Assembly: GCF_033963835.1 (NCBI RefSeq)
Contig: NZ_JAXBME010000001.1
Coordinates: 1 to 64,000, forward strand
Length of the DNA stretch: 64,000 nucleotides
Direction: 5' to 3'
DNA from: Cytobacillus sp. IB215665
GTDB taxonomy: Bacteria; Bacillota; Bacilli; Bacillales; SM2101
The position numbers and the translations under genes are program-made. The notes beneath the pieces are model-generated. The model saw only the letters and a list, made by a program, of their open reading frames with translations. It did no database searches and had not been told where the DNA came from. The first letter of the stretch is position 1. Each line of letters begins with the position of its first letter. Below, in pieces: positions 40,817-51,359 of this stretch.

Positions 40817-42316
40817 GTGTTAAAACAAACAAACATATATACTAAAGTACGCCATATGATTAAACCTGTTAACTTTGATAAGAAAGCGCTTAGTATCGTC
40901 AAAAAAGCAATGGTCACGACGGTAGCAGTCGCAACACTAACAGTTGGTTCTGTAGAAGCTGCTAATAGTGCATCAGAAATATCTACAATCTATCATGTAT
41001 ATGTTAACGGAGAAAATATTGGAACAGTAGATGACAAAAAGACTATTGAGAAGGCTGTAAACGACAAGATGAAAAAGATGGACGATCGTAACGGTTATCT
41101 TGAATTTTCTGTAGGAGAACAGTTAACCTACATACCAGAAAAAGTCTTTAGTCCTATCGTTAATAATGAAACTACCGCTAAGAAAGTTAAAAATAACATA
41201 GAGATATATGCTGCATCAGCTGCAATTAATGTTAACGGAGAACCAATAGCTTATTTTGCAAACGAAGAAGAAGCAAATGAAGTGTTGAAAAAGATCAAAA
41301 CGTCTTACGTGTCAGCAAAAGAGTTAGAAAAACTAGAGCTACAACAAAAGATGAATGAATTACCGAATGACTTATCGAATGAATTACCGCCACTGAAGGA
41401 AGGCGAATCACGAATTATTGACGTATCTTTTGATGAATCAGTTAAAGTTACTAAAGATGACATTTCACCAGATAATATCATTACTGTTGACCAAGGTGTT
41501 TCTTTATTAAAGAAAGGGACGTTGGCAGAAAAAAAATATGAAATTAAACAAGGTGATGTCTTAGGAAGTATTGCTAATGCTCATGATTTAAGCACAGAAG
41601 AACTTCTTAAACTTAATCCAGATATATCCGAAAAGACTATTTTGCAAATTGGTCAGCAATTAAATGTTACACAGTATGAACCATATGTACATGTTCTCGT
41701 GAAAGAAGAACATTATAAACGAGTTGTAATGCCATTTAAAACCGAGACGATTGAAAAAGATACAATGTATAAAGGTGATCAAAAGGTAAATCAAGAAGGT
41801 CAAAATGGTGAGAAACTAGAGAATATTATTATTGTAAAAGATAATGGTACGCAAATAGAAAAAACAACGATTAAAGAAGAAGTTACTAAAGAACCTGTAA
41901 ATAAAATTATTTTCAAAGGTACGAAGGTTGTGCCATCACGTGGAACTGGTACTCTATTATGGCCAGCCTCAGGCGGTTATGTTTCAAGTGAAATGGGACA
42001 GCGATGGGGAAAGCTGCACAAAGGTATGGATATTGCGAGACCGAGTAATTATACGATTAAAGCTGCAGACAATGGAGTCGTTGAATTTGCAGGATGGGAT
42101 GGAGGATATGGGAATCGAATTGTTATTAATCATAACAACGGTATAAAGACAACATATTCACATCTGTCATCAATAAGCGTCTCAGTTGGACAAACGATTG
42201 AAAAAGGTCGCAAAATAGGTGTGATGGGATCGACAGGTAATTCAACTGGAACTCATTTACATTTTGAAGTGTACAAAAATGGAAGTGTACAAAATCCGAG
42301 AAACTTCTTACAGTAA
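40817..42316 (+). CDS. Secreted M23 cell-wall endopeptidase with LysM and G5 domains
   Basis: The 499-residue product should cleave peptidoglycan cross-bridges outside the cell. I chose the GTG at 40817 (M-L-K-Q-T-N), seven bases after AGGAGG. A hydrophobic export segment (AMVTTVAVATLTVGSVEAA, about residues 30-50) is followed by a repeated N-terminal region, a LysM domain (YEIKQGDVLGSIANAHDLS), a G5 domain and a C-terminal M23 domain with HKGMDIA and GTHLHFEVY zinc ligands. The gene directly precedes walRK and has WalR-like sites upstream, so WalR control is likely. Confidence 0.9.
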   Translation: MLKQTNIYTKVRHMIKPVNFDKKALSIVKKAMVTTVAVATLTVGSVEAANSASEISTIYHVYVNGENIGTVDDKKTIEKAVNDKMKKMDDRNGYLEFSVGEQLTYIPEKVFSPIVNNETTAKKVKNNIEIYAASAAINVNGEPIAYFANEEEANEVLKKIKTSYVSAKELEKLELQQKMNELPNDLSNELPPLKEGESRIIDVSFDESVKVTKDDISPDNIITVDQGVSLLKKGTLAEKKYEIKQGDVLGSIANAHDLSTEELLKLNPDISEKTILQIGQQLNVTQYEPYVHVLVKEEHYKRVVMPFKTETIEKDTMYKGDQKVNQEGQNGEKLENIIIVKDNGTQIEKTTIKEEVTKEPVNKIIFKGTKVVPSRGTGTLLWPASGGYVSSEMGQRWGKLHKGMDIARPSNYTIKAADNGVVEFAGWDGGYGNRIVINHNNGIKTTYSHLSSISVSVGQTIEKGRKIGVMGSTGNSTGTHLHFEVYKNGSVQNPRNFLQ

Positions 42317-42342
42317 CCTCTAGCATTGCTAGAGGTTTTTTT
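42317..42342 (+). terminator. Terminator after the M23 peptidase gene
   Basis: CCTCTAGC-ATT-GCTAGAGG followed by TTTTTTT. Confidence 0.92.
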
Positions 42343-42405
42343 GTAATTCATATACTCGTCATGATAAAGTAAGGGTACAGAATGTTCCGGGAAAGGAGTC
42401 TTTCT

Positions 42406-43116
42406 ATGAAAAATAAAGTTCTTGTAGTAGACGATGAAAAACCAATTGCTGATATTTTAAAATTCAATCTAGAAAAAGAAGGTTATGAAGTTACATGTGC
42501 TTACGATGGAGTTGAAGCACTTAATCAAGTTGAAGAGGTAAAACCGAGTATTATATTACTCGATATTATGCTCCCACTAAAAGATGGGATGGAAGTTTGT
42601 CGAGAAGTAAGGAAAAAATATGATATGCCAATCATTATGCTAACAGCAAAGGACACAGAAATTGATAAAGTTCTTGGTTTAGAATTAGGAGCAGATGATT
42701 ATGTAACAAAGCCGTTCAGTACTAGAGAGTTACTTGCACGCGTAAAAGCAAATTTACGAAGGCATCAACTCATCCCAGAAGAAGATACATCACAAGATGA
42801 CAATAATTATTTATCAATTGGACCACTAGTCATACAACCTGATGCTTATGTTGTTTCAAAACGTGGTGAAACGATAGAACTGACTCACCGCGAGTTCGAA
42901 TTATTACATTATTTAGCAAAGCACCTAGGTCAAGTAATGACAAGAGAGCATTTGCTTCAAACAGTGTGGGGTTATGATTATTTTGGCGATGTTCGTACAG
43001 TCGATGTCACAGTTAGACGCCTCCGTGAAAAAATTGAAGATAACCCTAGCGATCCGATTTGGATTGTTACTAGAAGGGGTGTTGGCTACTACTTACGAAA
43101 TCCAGAGCAGGAGTAA
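42406..43116 (+). CDS. walR: Response regulator WalR (YycF)
   Basis: WalR is the essential OmpR-type regulator of cell-wall hydrolase genes. The ATG at 42406 ([16 protein letters not shown]) has AAAGGAGT upstream; the longer reading is unlikely. The receiver domain has the phospho-acceptor Asp53 (ILLDIMLP) and Lys in VTKPFS; the winged-helix domain ends with [20 protein letters not shown]. First gene of walRKHIJ. Confidence 0.97.
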   Translation: MKNKVLVVDDEKPIADILKFNLEKEGYEVTCAYDGVEALNQVEEVKPSIILLDIMLPLKDGMEVCREVRKKYDMPIIMLTAKDTEIDKVLGLELGADDYVTKPFSTRELLARVKANLRRHQLIPEEDTSQDDNNYLSIGPLVIQPDAYVVSKRGETIELTHREFELLHYLAKHLGQVMTREHLLQTVWGYDYFGDVRTVDVTVRRLREKIEDNPSDPIWIVTRRGVGYYLRNPEQE

Positions 43117-43124
43117 ATTTATTT

Positions 43125-44948
43125 ATGAAAAAAGTTGGTGTGTTTCGTTCCATTCATATTAAGTTTATTCTAATTTATATTCTCCTCATCCTTATTGCTA
43201 TGCAAATTATTGGAGTGTATTTTGTTCGGAAGTTAGAAGGTCAGCTCGTCGAAGGCTTTAAAGTATCACTGGATAGACAAGAAAACATCCTATCCTACTA
43301 TTTAGAGGAAGCCATAACATTAGAGCGTGATGAACAAGCAAGCACAGTTGAGGATGATGTCAAAAATATTTTGCGAGACTACGATTATCAGGACATTATC
43401 GAGGTACGTGTTATTGATATCAATAGTCGTGTCATAGGAACGTCTAATCCAGATAATGAGAAAATTGTTGGGAAAAGAATGACTGAGCGTGGTATAAATC
43501 TTGCACTTATTGTTGGAACAGCTAGTGATGAATTGGTTATAGAACCAAATACAGGGTTCAGATTGCGTGTATTATCAACACCTATCAAGTCAAATGATGA
43601 AATTGTTGGTGCGATATACTTAGTAGCCTCTATGGAAAATGTTTATAATCAAATGAAGCAAATTAATCGTATCCTTGTTACAGGAACAGTTTTAGCTATG
43701 GTCATTACTGCAGTATTAGGGATATTTTTAGCCCATACGATTACTCGTCCAATTTCAGATATGAGAAAACAAGCTCTTGCGATGGCGAAAGGAAATTTCT
43801 CTAGAAAGGTTCGTATTTACGGGTATGATGAAATTGGTCAATTAGCATTAACCTTTAATTATTTATCTAGAAAACTCCAAGAAGCACAAGCGTCTACAGA
43901 AGGCGAGAGACGTAAGCTTGCTTCAGTTATTACTCATATGACAGACGGGGTTATTGCGACTGATAGAACAGGGCATATCATATTAATAAATGATCCTGCC
44001 TTAAAATTATTAGGTATATCTAGGGAAGACGTATTTAATGAACCTATTATTTCAGCCTTAGGTTTAGAGGATGAGCTTAATTTTGATACACTTTTACATG
44101 AGAGGGAATCTTTAATACTAGACGTGAGTACAAAGGAAAATTCTTATATACTTCGAGTGAATTTTTCTGTCATTGAAAATAAAATTGGTATTACAAATGG
44201 CTTAATAGCTGTTTTACATGATGTGACAGAGCAAGAGAAGATCGAGCAAGAACGGCGAGAGTTTGTTGCGAATGTGTCACATGAATTAAGAACGCCACTT
44301 ACGACAATGAGAAGTTATTTGGAAGCACTAGCGGAAGGGGCATGGCAGGATAAAGATATTGCGCCACAGTTTTTACATGTTACACAAACAGAAACTGAAC
44401 GTATGATAAGACTAGTGAAAGATTTACTACAGCTATCTAAGTTAGATAGTAGGGATTACTCATTACATAGAACATCTGTTAATTTTAATGAATTTTTTCA
44501 TCAGATCATTGATCGATTTGAAATTTCAAAGAATCAATATGTAACTTTCAAACGACAGCTACCAGATGAACAAATTACGGTTAGTATTGATAAAGATAAA
44601 GTAACTCAAGTCATAGATAACATCATTTCAAATGCATTAAAATACTCTCCAGAAGGAGGACAAGTCAGCTTCTCTTTGAGGAAAAATGTTAATCATCTTG
44701 AAGTAATCATAAGTGATGAAGGTGTCGGTATTCCTAAGGCAAACCTTGCACATATATTCGATAGGTTTTATAGAGTTGATAAGGCTAGAAGCCGTAACCT
44801 GGGTGGAACAGGCCTAGGTTTGGCAATTTCCAAAGAAATGATAGAAGCACATGGAGGAGACATTTGGGCAGAGAGTGAGGAGGGCAAGGGTACGACAATT
44901 TTCTTTACACTCCCACTTGAAAAGGAGCAAGAGGATGAGTGGTCATGA
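43125..44948 (+). CDS. walK: Sensor histidine kinase WalK (YycG)
   Basis: WalK senses the wall state at the division septum and phosphorylates WalR. The 607-residue product has two membrane segments (residues 13-34 and 183-204) around an extracellular PAS-like domain, then HAMP, a cytoplasmic PAS domain (about 260-370), the HisKA dimerisation domain with His386 (VANVSHELRTPLTTM) and the ATPase domain (DNIISNALKYSP, GGTGLGLAISKEM). AGGAG precedes the ATG. The stop overlaps walH. Confidence 0.97.
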   Translation: MKKVGVFRSIHIKFILIYILLILIAMQIIGVYFVRKLEGQLVEGFKVSLDRQENILSYYLEEAITLERDEQASTVEDDVKNILRDYDYQDIIEVRVIDINSRVIGTSNPDNEKIVGKRMTERGINLALIVGTASDELVIEPNTGFRLRVLSTPIKSNDEIVGAIYLVASMENVYNQMKQINRILVTGTVLAMVITAVLGIFLAHTITRPISDMRKQALAMAKGNFSRKVRIYGYDEIGQLALTFNYLSRKLQEAQASTEGERRKLASVITHMTDGVIATDRTGHIILINDPALKLLGISREDVFNEPIISALGLEDELNFDTLLHERESLILDVSTKENSYILRVNFSVIENKIGITNGLIAVLHDVTEQEKIEQERREFVANVSHELRTPLTTMRSYLEALAEGAWQDKDIAPQFLHVTQTETERMIRLVKDLLQLSKLDSRDYSLHRTSVNFNEFFHQIIDRFEISKNQYVTFKRQLPDEQITVSIDKDKVTQVIDNIISNALKYSPEGGQVSFSLRKNVNHLEVIISDEGVGIPKANLAHIFDRFYRVDKARSRNLGGTGLGLAISKEMIEAHGGDIWAESEEGKGTTIFFTLPLEKEQEDEWS

Positions 44949-46255
44949 AATTTGAAGTCATAAAATCAATATTGCTAACAACCCTAATCTTGATCAGTAT
45001 TATCTTAACATGGAATATTTGGACTTTCCAAAATAAGTATAAAACATTAGAAAATCCAGATATTAACCAATTTGTATTAGTTAACAATGAAACTCGTGAT
45101 GTTGAAGAACTGATTAAACCTAGTCAAATGTTTATTCATTATAATTACGATGATTATGGAACAAATGAATATTACAAAATTGATAAAATGCTATCAGAAA
45201 TACAAAAATGGATTATTACGAATGTAACAAATATATCTAATACTATTCCACAAAAAGATTTTTTATCATTTATCCATGGAGATAGTAAATTTGAAATAGT
45301 CTATCAAGACCAAGTTCCAGCTGAATTTACTAAGAAAATGTTTCAATTTCAAAATCCAGATATTTTAGTCGGGCTGTATGATCGTATTGTTGTTGATGTA
45401 GATAAGGGAGAGTTATATTTTGTTTTATATGATAAGCAAAGAGTGTATAAAGCATCACTAGATAATGTTTATTTAGAAAATATAAGGAAAAATTTCCAAG
45501 AAAAAAAATCGTATTCACACTATATCCCATACGACATTAATGAGGTAAAACGCATTTATGTACCTTCGGGAGAACAAGCTGTATATCAATTAGAATACAC
45601 GTATGAAACTCTAGCTCCAGAAGTATTTAAGGATGCCCTGTTCAGTGATCCTAAATCTGTTAAAAAAGAATCATTATATTCTCACGTAGTTGTGTATACA
45701 GATGGCTCACGCTTCATGGAAATAAATTCTTTAACGAATCGATTAAAGTTTGAGAACCCTGTATCAGAGGATAGTGATATATTAAGTACCGCAAACACAG
45801 TATTAAAAAGCATTGATTTTGTAAATAGTCATGGCGGATGGACAGATAAGTATCGTTATTGGAGTTGGGATGAGAACAGAGAAAAGTATACGCAAACGAC
45901 AGAGTTTCAATTATTTCTACGAAACCTACCTGTTTTCAATGAAAGTAACCTTACAAAAATTGAACAATATTGGCGAAATGGTAAATTATATCGATATGAA
46001 CGCCCGATGATTGAGCTAAAGATTTCTGAACATAGGGAGGTTACTATACCAACAGGTGAAGAAATTATTAATCACTTGGAACAAATGGAACAATTCAATA
46101 AAGATTCGCTTGAAGATCTAATCTTAGGCTATAGGCTTAGACGAGATGAACGAGATGTTTTGATTTTTGATCCAGTTTGGTTCTATCGTTATAATAACAT
46201 TTGGCGTCATATTAATGTAGAAGAGGTAGGAGGAGAGTATATTGGATTGGAATAA
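44945..46255 (+). CDS. walH: WalK regulator WalH (YycH)
   Basis: WalH is a membrane-anchored extracellular protein that, with WalI, modulates WalK. The 436-residue product has one N-terminal membrane segment (SILLTTLILISIILTW) and a large extracytoplasmic region. ATG 44945 lies inside the end of walK (ATGA overlap); a GTG two codons earlier is possible. Low sequence conservation is normal for this family; the operon position supports the call. Confidence 0.9.
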   Translation: MKFEVIKSILLTTLILISIILTWNIWTFQNKYKTLENPDINQFVLVNNETRDVEELIKPSQMFIHYNYDDYGTNEYYKIDKMLSEIQKWIITNVTNISNTIPQKDFLSFIHGDSKFEIVYQDQVPAEFTKKMFQFQNPDILVGLYDRIVVDVDKGELYFVLYDKQRVYKASLDNVYLENIRKNFQEKKSYSHYIPYDINEVKRIYVPSGEQAVYQLEYTYETLAPEVFKDALFSDPKSVKKESLYSHVVVYTDGSRFMEINSLTNRLKFENPVSEDSDILSTANTVLKSIDFVNSHGGWTDKYRYWSWDENREKYTQTTEFQLFLRNLPVFNESNLTKIEQYWRNGKLYRYERPMIELKISEHREVTIPTGEEIINHLEQMEQFNKDSLEDLILGYRLRRDERDVLIFDPVWFYRYNNIWRHINVEEVGGEYIGLE

Positions 46256-47024
46256 GACGAAAACCATTTTCATTATTACTTTTCTCTTGCTAGATATTTT
46301 TTTAATCTATCAATTTCTTGAAATGCGCAATAATAACCAATTAATGATACTGACAGAAAAAACAATTGAAGAAAATTTAGCTGCTGACGATATTACTTAT
46401 GATAAAATTCCTGAGGTAGAGGAGAGAGGCAAATATTTAAGCGGAATAAGTAGATTATTTACAGAAGAAGAACTAGCGAAGCTTGCTGATCAGGATATAC
46501 CTATTGTTGATACTACAATAGTAGAATCAACATTGTTAACACCGTATCCATTAGAAGAAGCAAAGTTTGATTTCCTGCTAAATCAATTTTTCAATGAGTA
46601 TATTATTGATGGCGATAAATATATTTTTTGGGAGATGGATGAGGAGCTAGACCAAATTATTTTCTATCAACTATATAATGATAAAGTTATTTACAACGAA
46701 GAAAACAGTAGTATTATCGTGCAACTAAATGACTTAAATGAAATCATTTCTTATAAGCAGACAATGCTTAATATAGAGGAATACGAAAAAGAAGAAGAAA
46801 TCATTCCTGCGATAAAGGCTTTAGAAATTCTCCACAATAAAAACTTATTAAAGTTTGGTAGCCAAATAACAGAAATTGAGTTAGGATATTATTCAATTGT
46901 GCCATTTACAACCCCACAATCAAAGGTTCTTACACCGACTTGGCAATTTGTCGTAAATGATAAGGAAAACTATTACGTCAATGCATTTGAGGGGAAAGTA
47001 ATTGACGAGGAAAGTTTGGAGTGA
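46242..47024 (+). CDS. walI: WalK regulator WalI (YycI)
   Basis: WalI is the bitopic partner of WalH. The 260-residue product begins [21 protein letters not shown], one membrane segment and an extracytoplasmic YycI domain. The start is TTG, eight bases after AGGAGG, and overlaps the end of walH by 14 bases. Confidence 0.9.
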   Translation: MDWNKTKTIFIITFLLLDIFLIYQFLEMRNNNQLMILTEKTIEENLAADDITYDKIPEVEERGKYLSGISRLFTEEELAKLADQDIPIVDTTIVESTLLTPYPLEEAKFDFLLNQFFNEYIIDGDKYIFWEMDEELDQIIFYQLYNDKVIYNEENSSIIVQLNDLNEIISYKQTMLNIEEYEKEEEIIPAIKALEILHNKNLLKFGSQITEIELGYYSIVPFTTPQSKVLTPTWQFVVNDKENYYVNAFEGKVIDEESLE

Positions 47025-47032
47025 AAGAAAGT

Positions 47033-47827
47033 ATGAGTTTACAATTTAGTGTGCTTGCAAGTGGCAGTACTGGAAATGCCTTTTATATAGAAACGAATGA
47101 GCAATCAATATTAGTTGATGCTGGCTTAAGTGGTAAACAGATGGAACGATTATTTCTTCAGATAGACCGTTCGATTAGCAATCTATCTGGAATTTTAGTA
47201 ACTCATGAACATATTGATCATATAAAAGGGATAGGTGTATTGGCTAGGAAATATCAATTACCAATATACGCGAATGCAAAAACGTGGAGTGCGATGGAAA
47301 GTAAAGTTGGTGAAATCCCTACAGAACAAAAGTTTATTTTTGATATGGGTAAAGTAAAATCGTTTGGCAATTTAGATATAGAGTCATTTGGAGTGTCACA
47401 CGATGCAGCTGAGCCAATGTTTTATGTTTTCCACCATGAAGGTAATAAAATTGCACTCATTACGGATACTGGTTATGTCAGTGATCGAATGAAAGGAATT
47501 ATTAACAACGCTGACGTATTTGTGTTTGAGAGCAATCATGATGTTGACATGCTAAGAATGGGTAAATATCCATGGAATATTAAGCGTCGAATTTTAAGTG
47601 ATGTTGGTCATGTATCAAATGAAGATGCTGCCATTGCGATGACTGAAGTTATAGGTGATCGTACGAAACGTATTTATTTAGCACATTTAAGCCAAGATAA
47701 TAATATGAAGGATTTAGCACGGATGGCAGTTTCTCAGACATTAGAATCAAAAGGTTTTATAATCGGAGATCAGTTTAGCTTATATGATACTGATCCAAAC
47801 CAACCGACAAAGCTCATAGCAGTCTAA
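47033..47827 (+). CDS. walJ: Metallo-beta-lactamase fold nuclease WalJ (YycJ)
   Basis: YycJ/WalJ is a metallo-beta-lactamase fold exonuclease (implicated in mismatch repair in related bacilli) encoded at the end of the wal operon. ATG 47033 gives [17 protein letters not shown], 264 residues, as in B. subtilis; a GTG four codons earlier overlaps walI. The metal motif [10 protein letters not shown] and later HVSNEDA and LAHLSQDN are present. Confidence 0.94.
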   Translation: MSLQFSVLASGSTGNAFYIETNEQSILVDAGLSGKQMERLFLQIDRSISNLSGILVTHEHIDHIKGIGVLARKYQLPIYANAKTWSAMESKVGEIPTEQKFIFDMGKVKSFGNLDIESFGVSHDAAEPMFYVFHHEGNKIALITDTGYVSDRMKGIINNADVFVFESNHDVDMLRMGKYPWNIKRRILSDVGHVSNEDAAIAMTEVIGDRTKRIYLAHLSQDNNMKDLARMAVSQTLESKGFIIGDQFSLYDTDPNQPTKLIAV

Positions 47828-47912
47828 GTTATTTGTTCATAGTCAGATCTTCCATGAACTTCAATTGAGTTATAGCATCCATCCCTTAGAAGTTGCTCCA
47901 TCCTTTTCACTA

Positions 47913-48046
47913 GACTGTTTTCGCATAGCTTGTTACTTTTCGTACAAGAAAGCGTTCGTGACTTCTTTGCTATTTTTTAATTATTGAGCGTGGATAAAAC
48001 CTTATATGACTGTCCATTTTCATAACAATAGCATACGAAAAGAGCC
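47913..48046 (-). repeat. MITE-like repeat, reverse orientation
   Basis: On the plus strand it starts GACTGTTTTCGCATAGC and ends CATACGAAAAGAGCC. On the minus strand it retains AAGTCACGAACGC. It lies between walJ and htrA. This is the last copy I find; none is visible from 48.1 to 64 kb. Confidence 0.8.
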
Positions 48047-48201
48047 TTTTCTAAAAGGGAAAAAACACCCTTCATGTGAAATTATGTGATGACTGTGTTA
48101 GTTCGTGGATATGATAGATTTATTAGTATTTCTGAGTATAATAAATATTACAAGCATTAATCGCAAAATCTAACATTCATCGGTGAAAGGGTGGATAACT
48201 T

Positions 48202-49443
48202 ATGGGATATTATGATCAAGACTATGAGCAAGCTCAAGGAAAGCAAAAAGGAAATCGAGGCGGTTGGTTTTTATCAGCACTTGTTGGGGCTATTCTAGGA
48301 GCGTTGCTAGTTGTTATTGCAATTCCTACTTTAGTTAATTTAGATGTTTTACCGTATGACATAGCTATTAACGAGGAGCAAACTGAGCAACTCGAAACAA
48401 ATAACGGGACACCAACGAATGAGGGAATTAATAAAAACGTTGCCGTCAATGTATCCTCACAAGTAACGGATGCAGTTGATAAAGTTTCAGACGCAGTTGT
48501 CGGTGTAGTAAATATCCAGCAAGCTGGCTTTTGGAGTAACAACGAAGCTGGAGCACAAGAAGCAGGAACAGGGTCAGGGGTTATTTATAAAAAAGATAAC
48601 GGTAAAGCTTATGTTATCACTAATCACCATGTCATCGAAGGTGCTAATGCAGTGGAAGTAAGCTTGGCTGACGGAACTCGTGTACCAGCAACTATACTAG
48701 GAAGTGATATTTGGACTGATTTAGCGGTTCTTGAAATTGATGGGGAACACGTTACAACGGTAGCCGAGTTCGGTGACTCTGATCAAATTAATCTAGGTGA
48801 GCCAGTCATTGCTATTGGAAATCCATTAGGCTTGGAGTTTTCTGGTTCAGTAACACAAGGGATCGTATCCGGCTTAAATCGTTCTGTACCAATGGACATT
48901 AATGGGGATGGCACGTATGATTGGAACTCTGAAGTTTTGCAAACAGATGCAGCAATTAACCCAGGTAATAGCGGTGGAGCATTAGTTAACATCGATGGTC
49001 AGGTCATAGGTATTAACTCAATGAAAATAGCTGAACAAGCAGTTGAAGGAATTGGTTTCTCCATTCCAAGTAATTATGCGCTACCAGTTATTGAGGATTT
49101 AGAGCAATACAAGGAAGTGCGCCGTCCTTATATGGGAGTAGGAGACTTAGTATCGTTAAATGAGATTTCAGATTACCATAAAAATCAAACGCTTCATTTA
49201 CCTGAAGATGTTACAGAAGGTGTCGTCATCCAGCGAGTAGAGCCTAATTCTCCAGCAAGCCAAGCAGGCTTAACAGAATTAGACGTCATTGTCGCAATGG
49301 ATGGTGTACAAATTACAGATACAATTGAATTAAGAAAGTACTTGTATAATGAAAAAGCAATTGGCGACACGATGGAAGTCACTATCTTCCGAGATGGTGA
49401 AGAACAAACAGTCACAATGAAGTTGATCGAAGAAATATTTTAG
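48202..49443 (+). CDS. htrA: HtrA-type serine protease, first of a tandem pair
   Basis: A membrane-anchored quality-control protease acting outside the membrane (B. subtilis YyxA/HtrC is at this place). The 413-residue product has a basic cytoplasmic N-terminus, one membrane segment (residues 22-44), a trypsin-like domain with His143 (ITNHHV), Asp173 (TDLAVLEI) and Ser257 (GNSGGALVN), and a PDZ domain (from about 310). GAAAGGGTGG lies upstream. It has its own terminator before the second copy. Confidence 0.94.
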   Translation: MGYYDQDYEQAQGKQKGNRGGWFLSALVGAILGALLVVIAIPTLVNLDVLPYDIAINEEQTEQLETNNGTPTNEGINKNVAVNVSSQVTDAVDKVSDAVVGVVNIQQAGFWSNNEAGAQEAGTGSGVIYKKDNGKAYVITNHHVIEGANAVEVSLADGTRVPATILGSDIWTDLAVLEIDGEHVTTVAEFGDSDQINLGEPVIAIGNPLGLEFSGSVTQGIVSGLNRSVPMDINGDGTYDWNSEVLQTDAAINPGNSGGALVNIDGQVIGINSMKIAEQAVEGIGFSIPSNYALPVIEDLEQYKEVRRPYMGVGDLVSLNEISDYHKNQTLHLPEDVTEGVVIQRVEPNSPASQAGLTELDVIVAMDGVQITDTIELRKYLYNEKAIGDTMEVTIFRDGEEQTVTMKLIEEIF

Positions 49444-49455
49444 ATATTAATAGGT

Positions 49456-49504
49456 AGAGGCTTCTCTTTAGTCAAATAAGTTTGGCTTAGAGAAGCCTCT
49501 TTTT
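49456..49504 (+). terminator. Terminator of the first htrA gene
   Basis: AGAGGCTTCTCT (456-467) pairs with AGAGAAGCCTCT (489-500), followed by TTTT. Confidence 0.88.
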
Positions 49505-49508
49505 GAAG

Positions 49509-49613
49509 TTTGGACAGTAAAAGGCTATATTTGGACAGAAGAAGGGGAGATTTCGACAGTAAGAGCTTAAATTTGGATAGAAAGAGTGCTGTTTTGGACA
49601 ATAAAGAGATGAT
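49509..49613 (+). repeat. 21-bp-period degenerate tandem array, five units
   Basis: Five units of exactly 21 bases start TTTGGACAGTAAAAG, TTTGGACAGAAGAAG, TTTCGACAGTAAGAG, TTTGGATAGAAAGAG and TTTGGACAATAAAGA; the last six bases of each unit are variable. It lies between the two htrA genes. No frame is open through it. The same unit occurs inverted at 54958-55091. Confidence 0.85.
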
Positions 49614-49815
49614 CATAGGAAATTAAGATAATGATTAGTACAGTTACATATATGTTGGTAGATTTTTCTTTACATATAAGTATAATATACTATAGATATG
49701 GTCTAAAAAATGTAACAAACTGTGGTACTTGAAGGAAACAATGCAATGACATGCAGTGTAATTATTGAACAAATACATTAGCTAACCTATTGTCCGATGA
49801 AAGGATGAATAATAA

Positions 49816-51060
49816 ATGGGCTATTATGACGATGGTTATGTTCACTTACAAAAAAGATACAAGAGGAAGAGAAAGAAAAAAGGTTGGTTGTTAACTGTAT
49901 TTATAGGTGCAGTTGTAGGCACATTCATTGTCATTATGTTCATTCCTCTTTTAGCAAAATTAGATGTTCTCCCTTATAAGATTGTATATGAACACCAAAA
50001 AATTCAATCACCAGAGGCAACTGACTCTGTTTCAGTTACAGCAGCCCCTAGTAGAAATATGTCAGTCAATGTGATTACATCTGTAACTGAAGCTGTAGAG
50101 AAAGTTTCAGAGGCAGTTGTCGGTGTTGTAAACATTCAAGAAGCAAACTTTTGGTCAAGTAGAGGACCGGTCGAAGCTGGTACTGGTTCAGGTGTTATAT
50201 ATAAAAAAGACAATGACATAGCATATATTGTGACAAATCACCATGTTGTTGAACAGGCAAATAACGTTGAGGTCGTACTTTATGATGGTACACGTGTAAA
50301 TGCGGAGATAGTCGGAACTGACGCATTAACAGATTTGGCGGTACTCAAAATTGATGCAAAGGATATAACGGTCATTGCCGAATTAGGTGACTCAGATCAA
50401 GTAAAAACTGGGGAAACCGTCATCGCAATAGGTAACCCATTAGGAATCCATCTATCAGGATCGGTCACAAAAGGCATTATTTCTGGTACAAATCGGTTTA
50501 TCCCAGTAGAAGTAGAATCAAAAGGCAGAATCATTGATTGGTTTGCTGAGGTTTTACAAACCGATGCTGCGATAAACCCAGGTAATAGTGGAGGCGCACT
50601 AGTAAATATGAATGGAAAGGTTATCGGCATAAATTCGATGAAAATTGCGAGGCATGCTGTTGAAGGTATAGGCCTTTCGATCCCAATTAACTATGTACAA
50701 CAAACAATTGAAAACCTAGAAGTGAATGGCGAGATTAGACGCCCATATATGGGCGTAGAATTAACCTCTCTCCAAGATATTTCGGTAGAGCATTTACAAA
50801 AAACATTAAAGCTACCAACAGAAGTGACTAAAGGTGTAGCTATCACTGGCGTTGAACGATCCTCACCTGCTGACGAAGCCGGCTTGCAAGAGCTTGATGT
50901 CATTGTCGAGCTTGACGGTGAGCAAATAAATGACCTAACAAGCTTAAGAAGGCATTTATATACGAAAAAGTCAGTCGGAGATACGATGGAAGTAACATTG
51001 TTTCGACAAGGATTAACACAAACGATAACGATGAAGCTGTCGAAATATATTTTGTTGTAG
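49816..51060 (+). CDS. htrA: HtrA-type serine protease, second of a tandem pair
   Basis: A 414-residue paralogue of the preceding gene, with the same layout: basic N-terminus (KRYKRKRKKK), one membrane segment (24-46), protease triad His143, Asp173, Ser258 and a PDZ domain. The protease domains are very similar while the linker (residues 55-95) differs, which suggests a tandem duplication that has aged. GAAAGGATG precedes the ATG. It may respond to different wall or secretion stress. Confidence 0.94.
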   Translation: MGYYDDGYVHLQKRYKRKRKKKGWLLTVFIGAVVGTFIVIMFIPLLAKLDVLPYKIVYEHQKIQSPEATDSVSVTAAPSRNMSVNVITSVTEAVEKVSEAVVGVVNIQEANFWSSRGPVEAGTGSGVIYKKDNDIAYIVTNHHVVEQANNVEVVLYDGTRVNAEIVGTDALTDLAVLKIDAKDITVIAELGDSDQVKTGETVIAIGNPLGIHLSGSVTKGIISGTNRFIPVEVESKGRIIDWFAEVLQTDAAINPGNSGGALVNMNGKVIGINSMKIARHAVEGIGLSIPINYVQQTIENLEVNGEIRRPYMGVELTSLQDISVEHLQKTLKLPTEVTKGVAITGVERSSPADEAGLQELDVIVELDGEQINDLTSLRRHLYTKKSVGDTMEVTLFRQGLTQTITMKLSKYILL

Positions 51061-51081
51061 GCAGCTGTATAAAGGTAAAAC

Positions 51082-51109
51082 GAGAGGGTTATGAGAAGCC
51101 CTCTTTTTT
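51082..51109 (+). terminator. Terminator of the second htrA gene
   Basis: AGAGGG pairs with CCCTCT and is followed by TTTTTT. Confidence 0.8.
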
Positions 51110-51359
51110 ATGATGAACTTTTATATAGATATGTTGTATTTATTAATTGGATCATAAGTAAAATAGCTATTGAATGAGTGTAAGCTTATTTTAGCGTCTA
51201 TCTTCAGGAGGTCACTTCGCCTTTTCACTCGAAAGCGATAAGCCTCTCTAAGAGAATTACCTTGAGTTCATGTGCTTGTTGGGGAGTTAGGATGGGCTGA
51301 CAACATTCCGCCGTTACCGATAGGATGTGTGGAAGTGAAGTCGTTTTGCTTTTTAAGTG

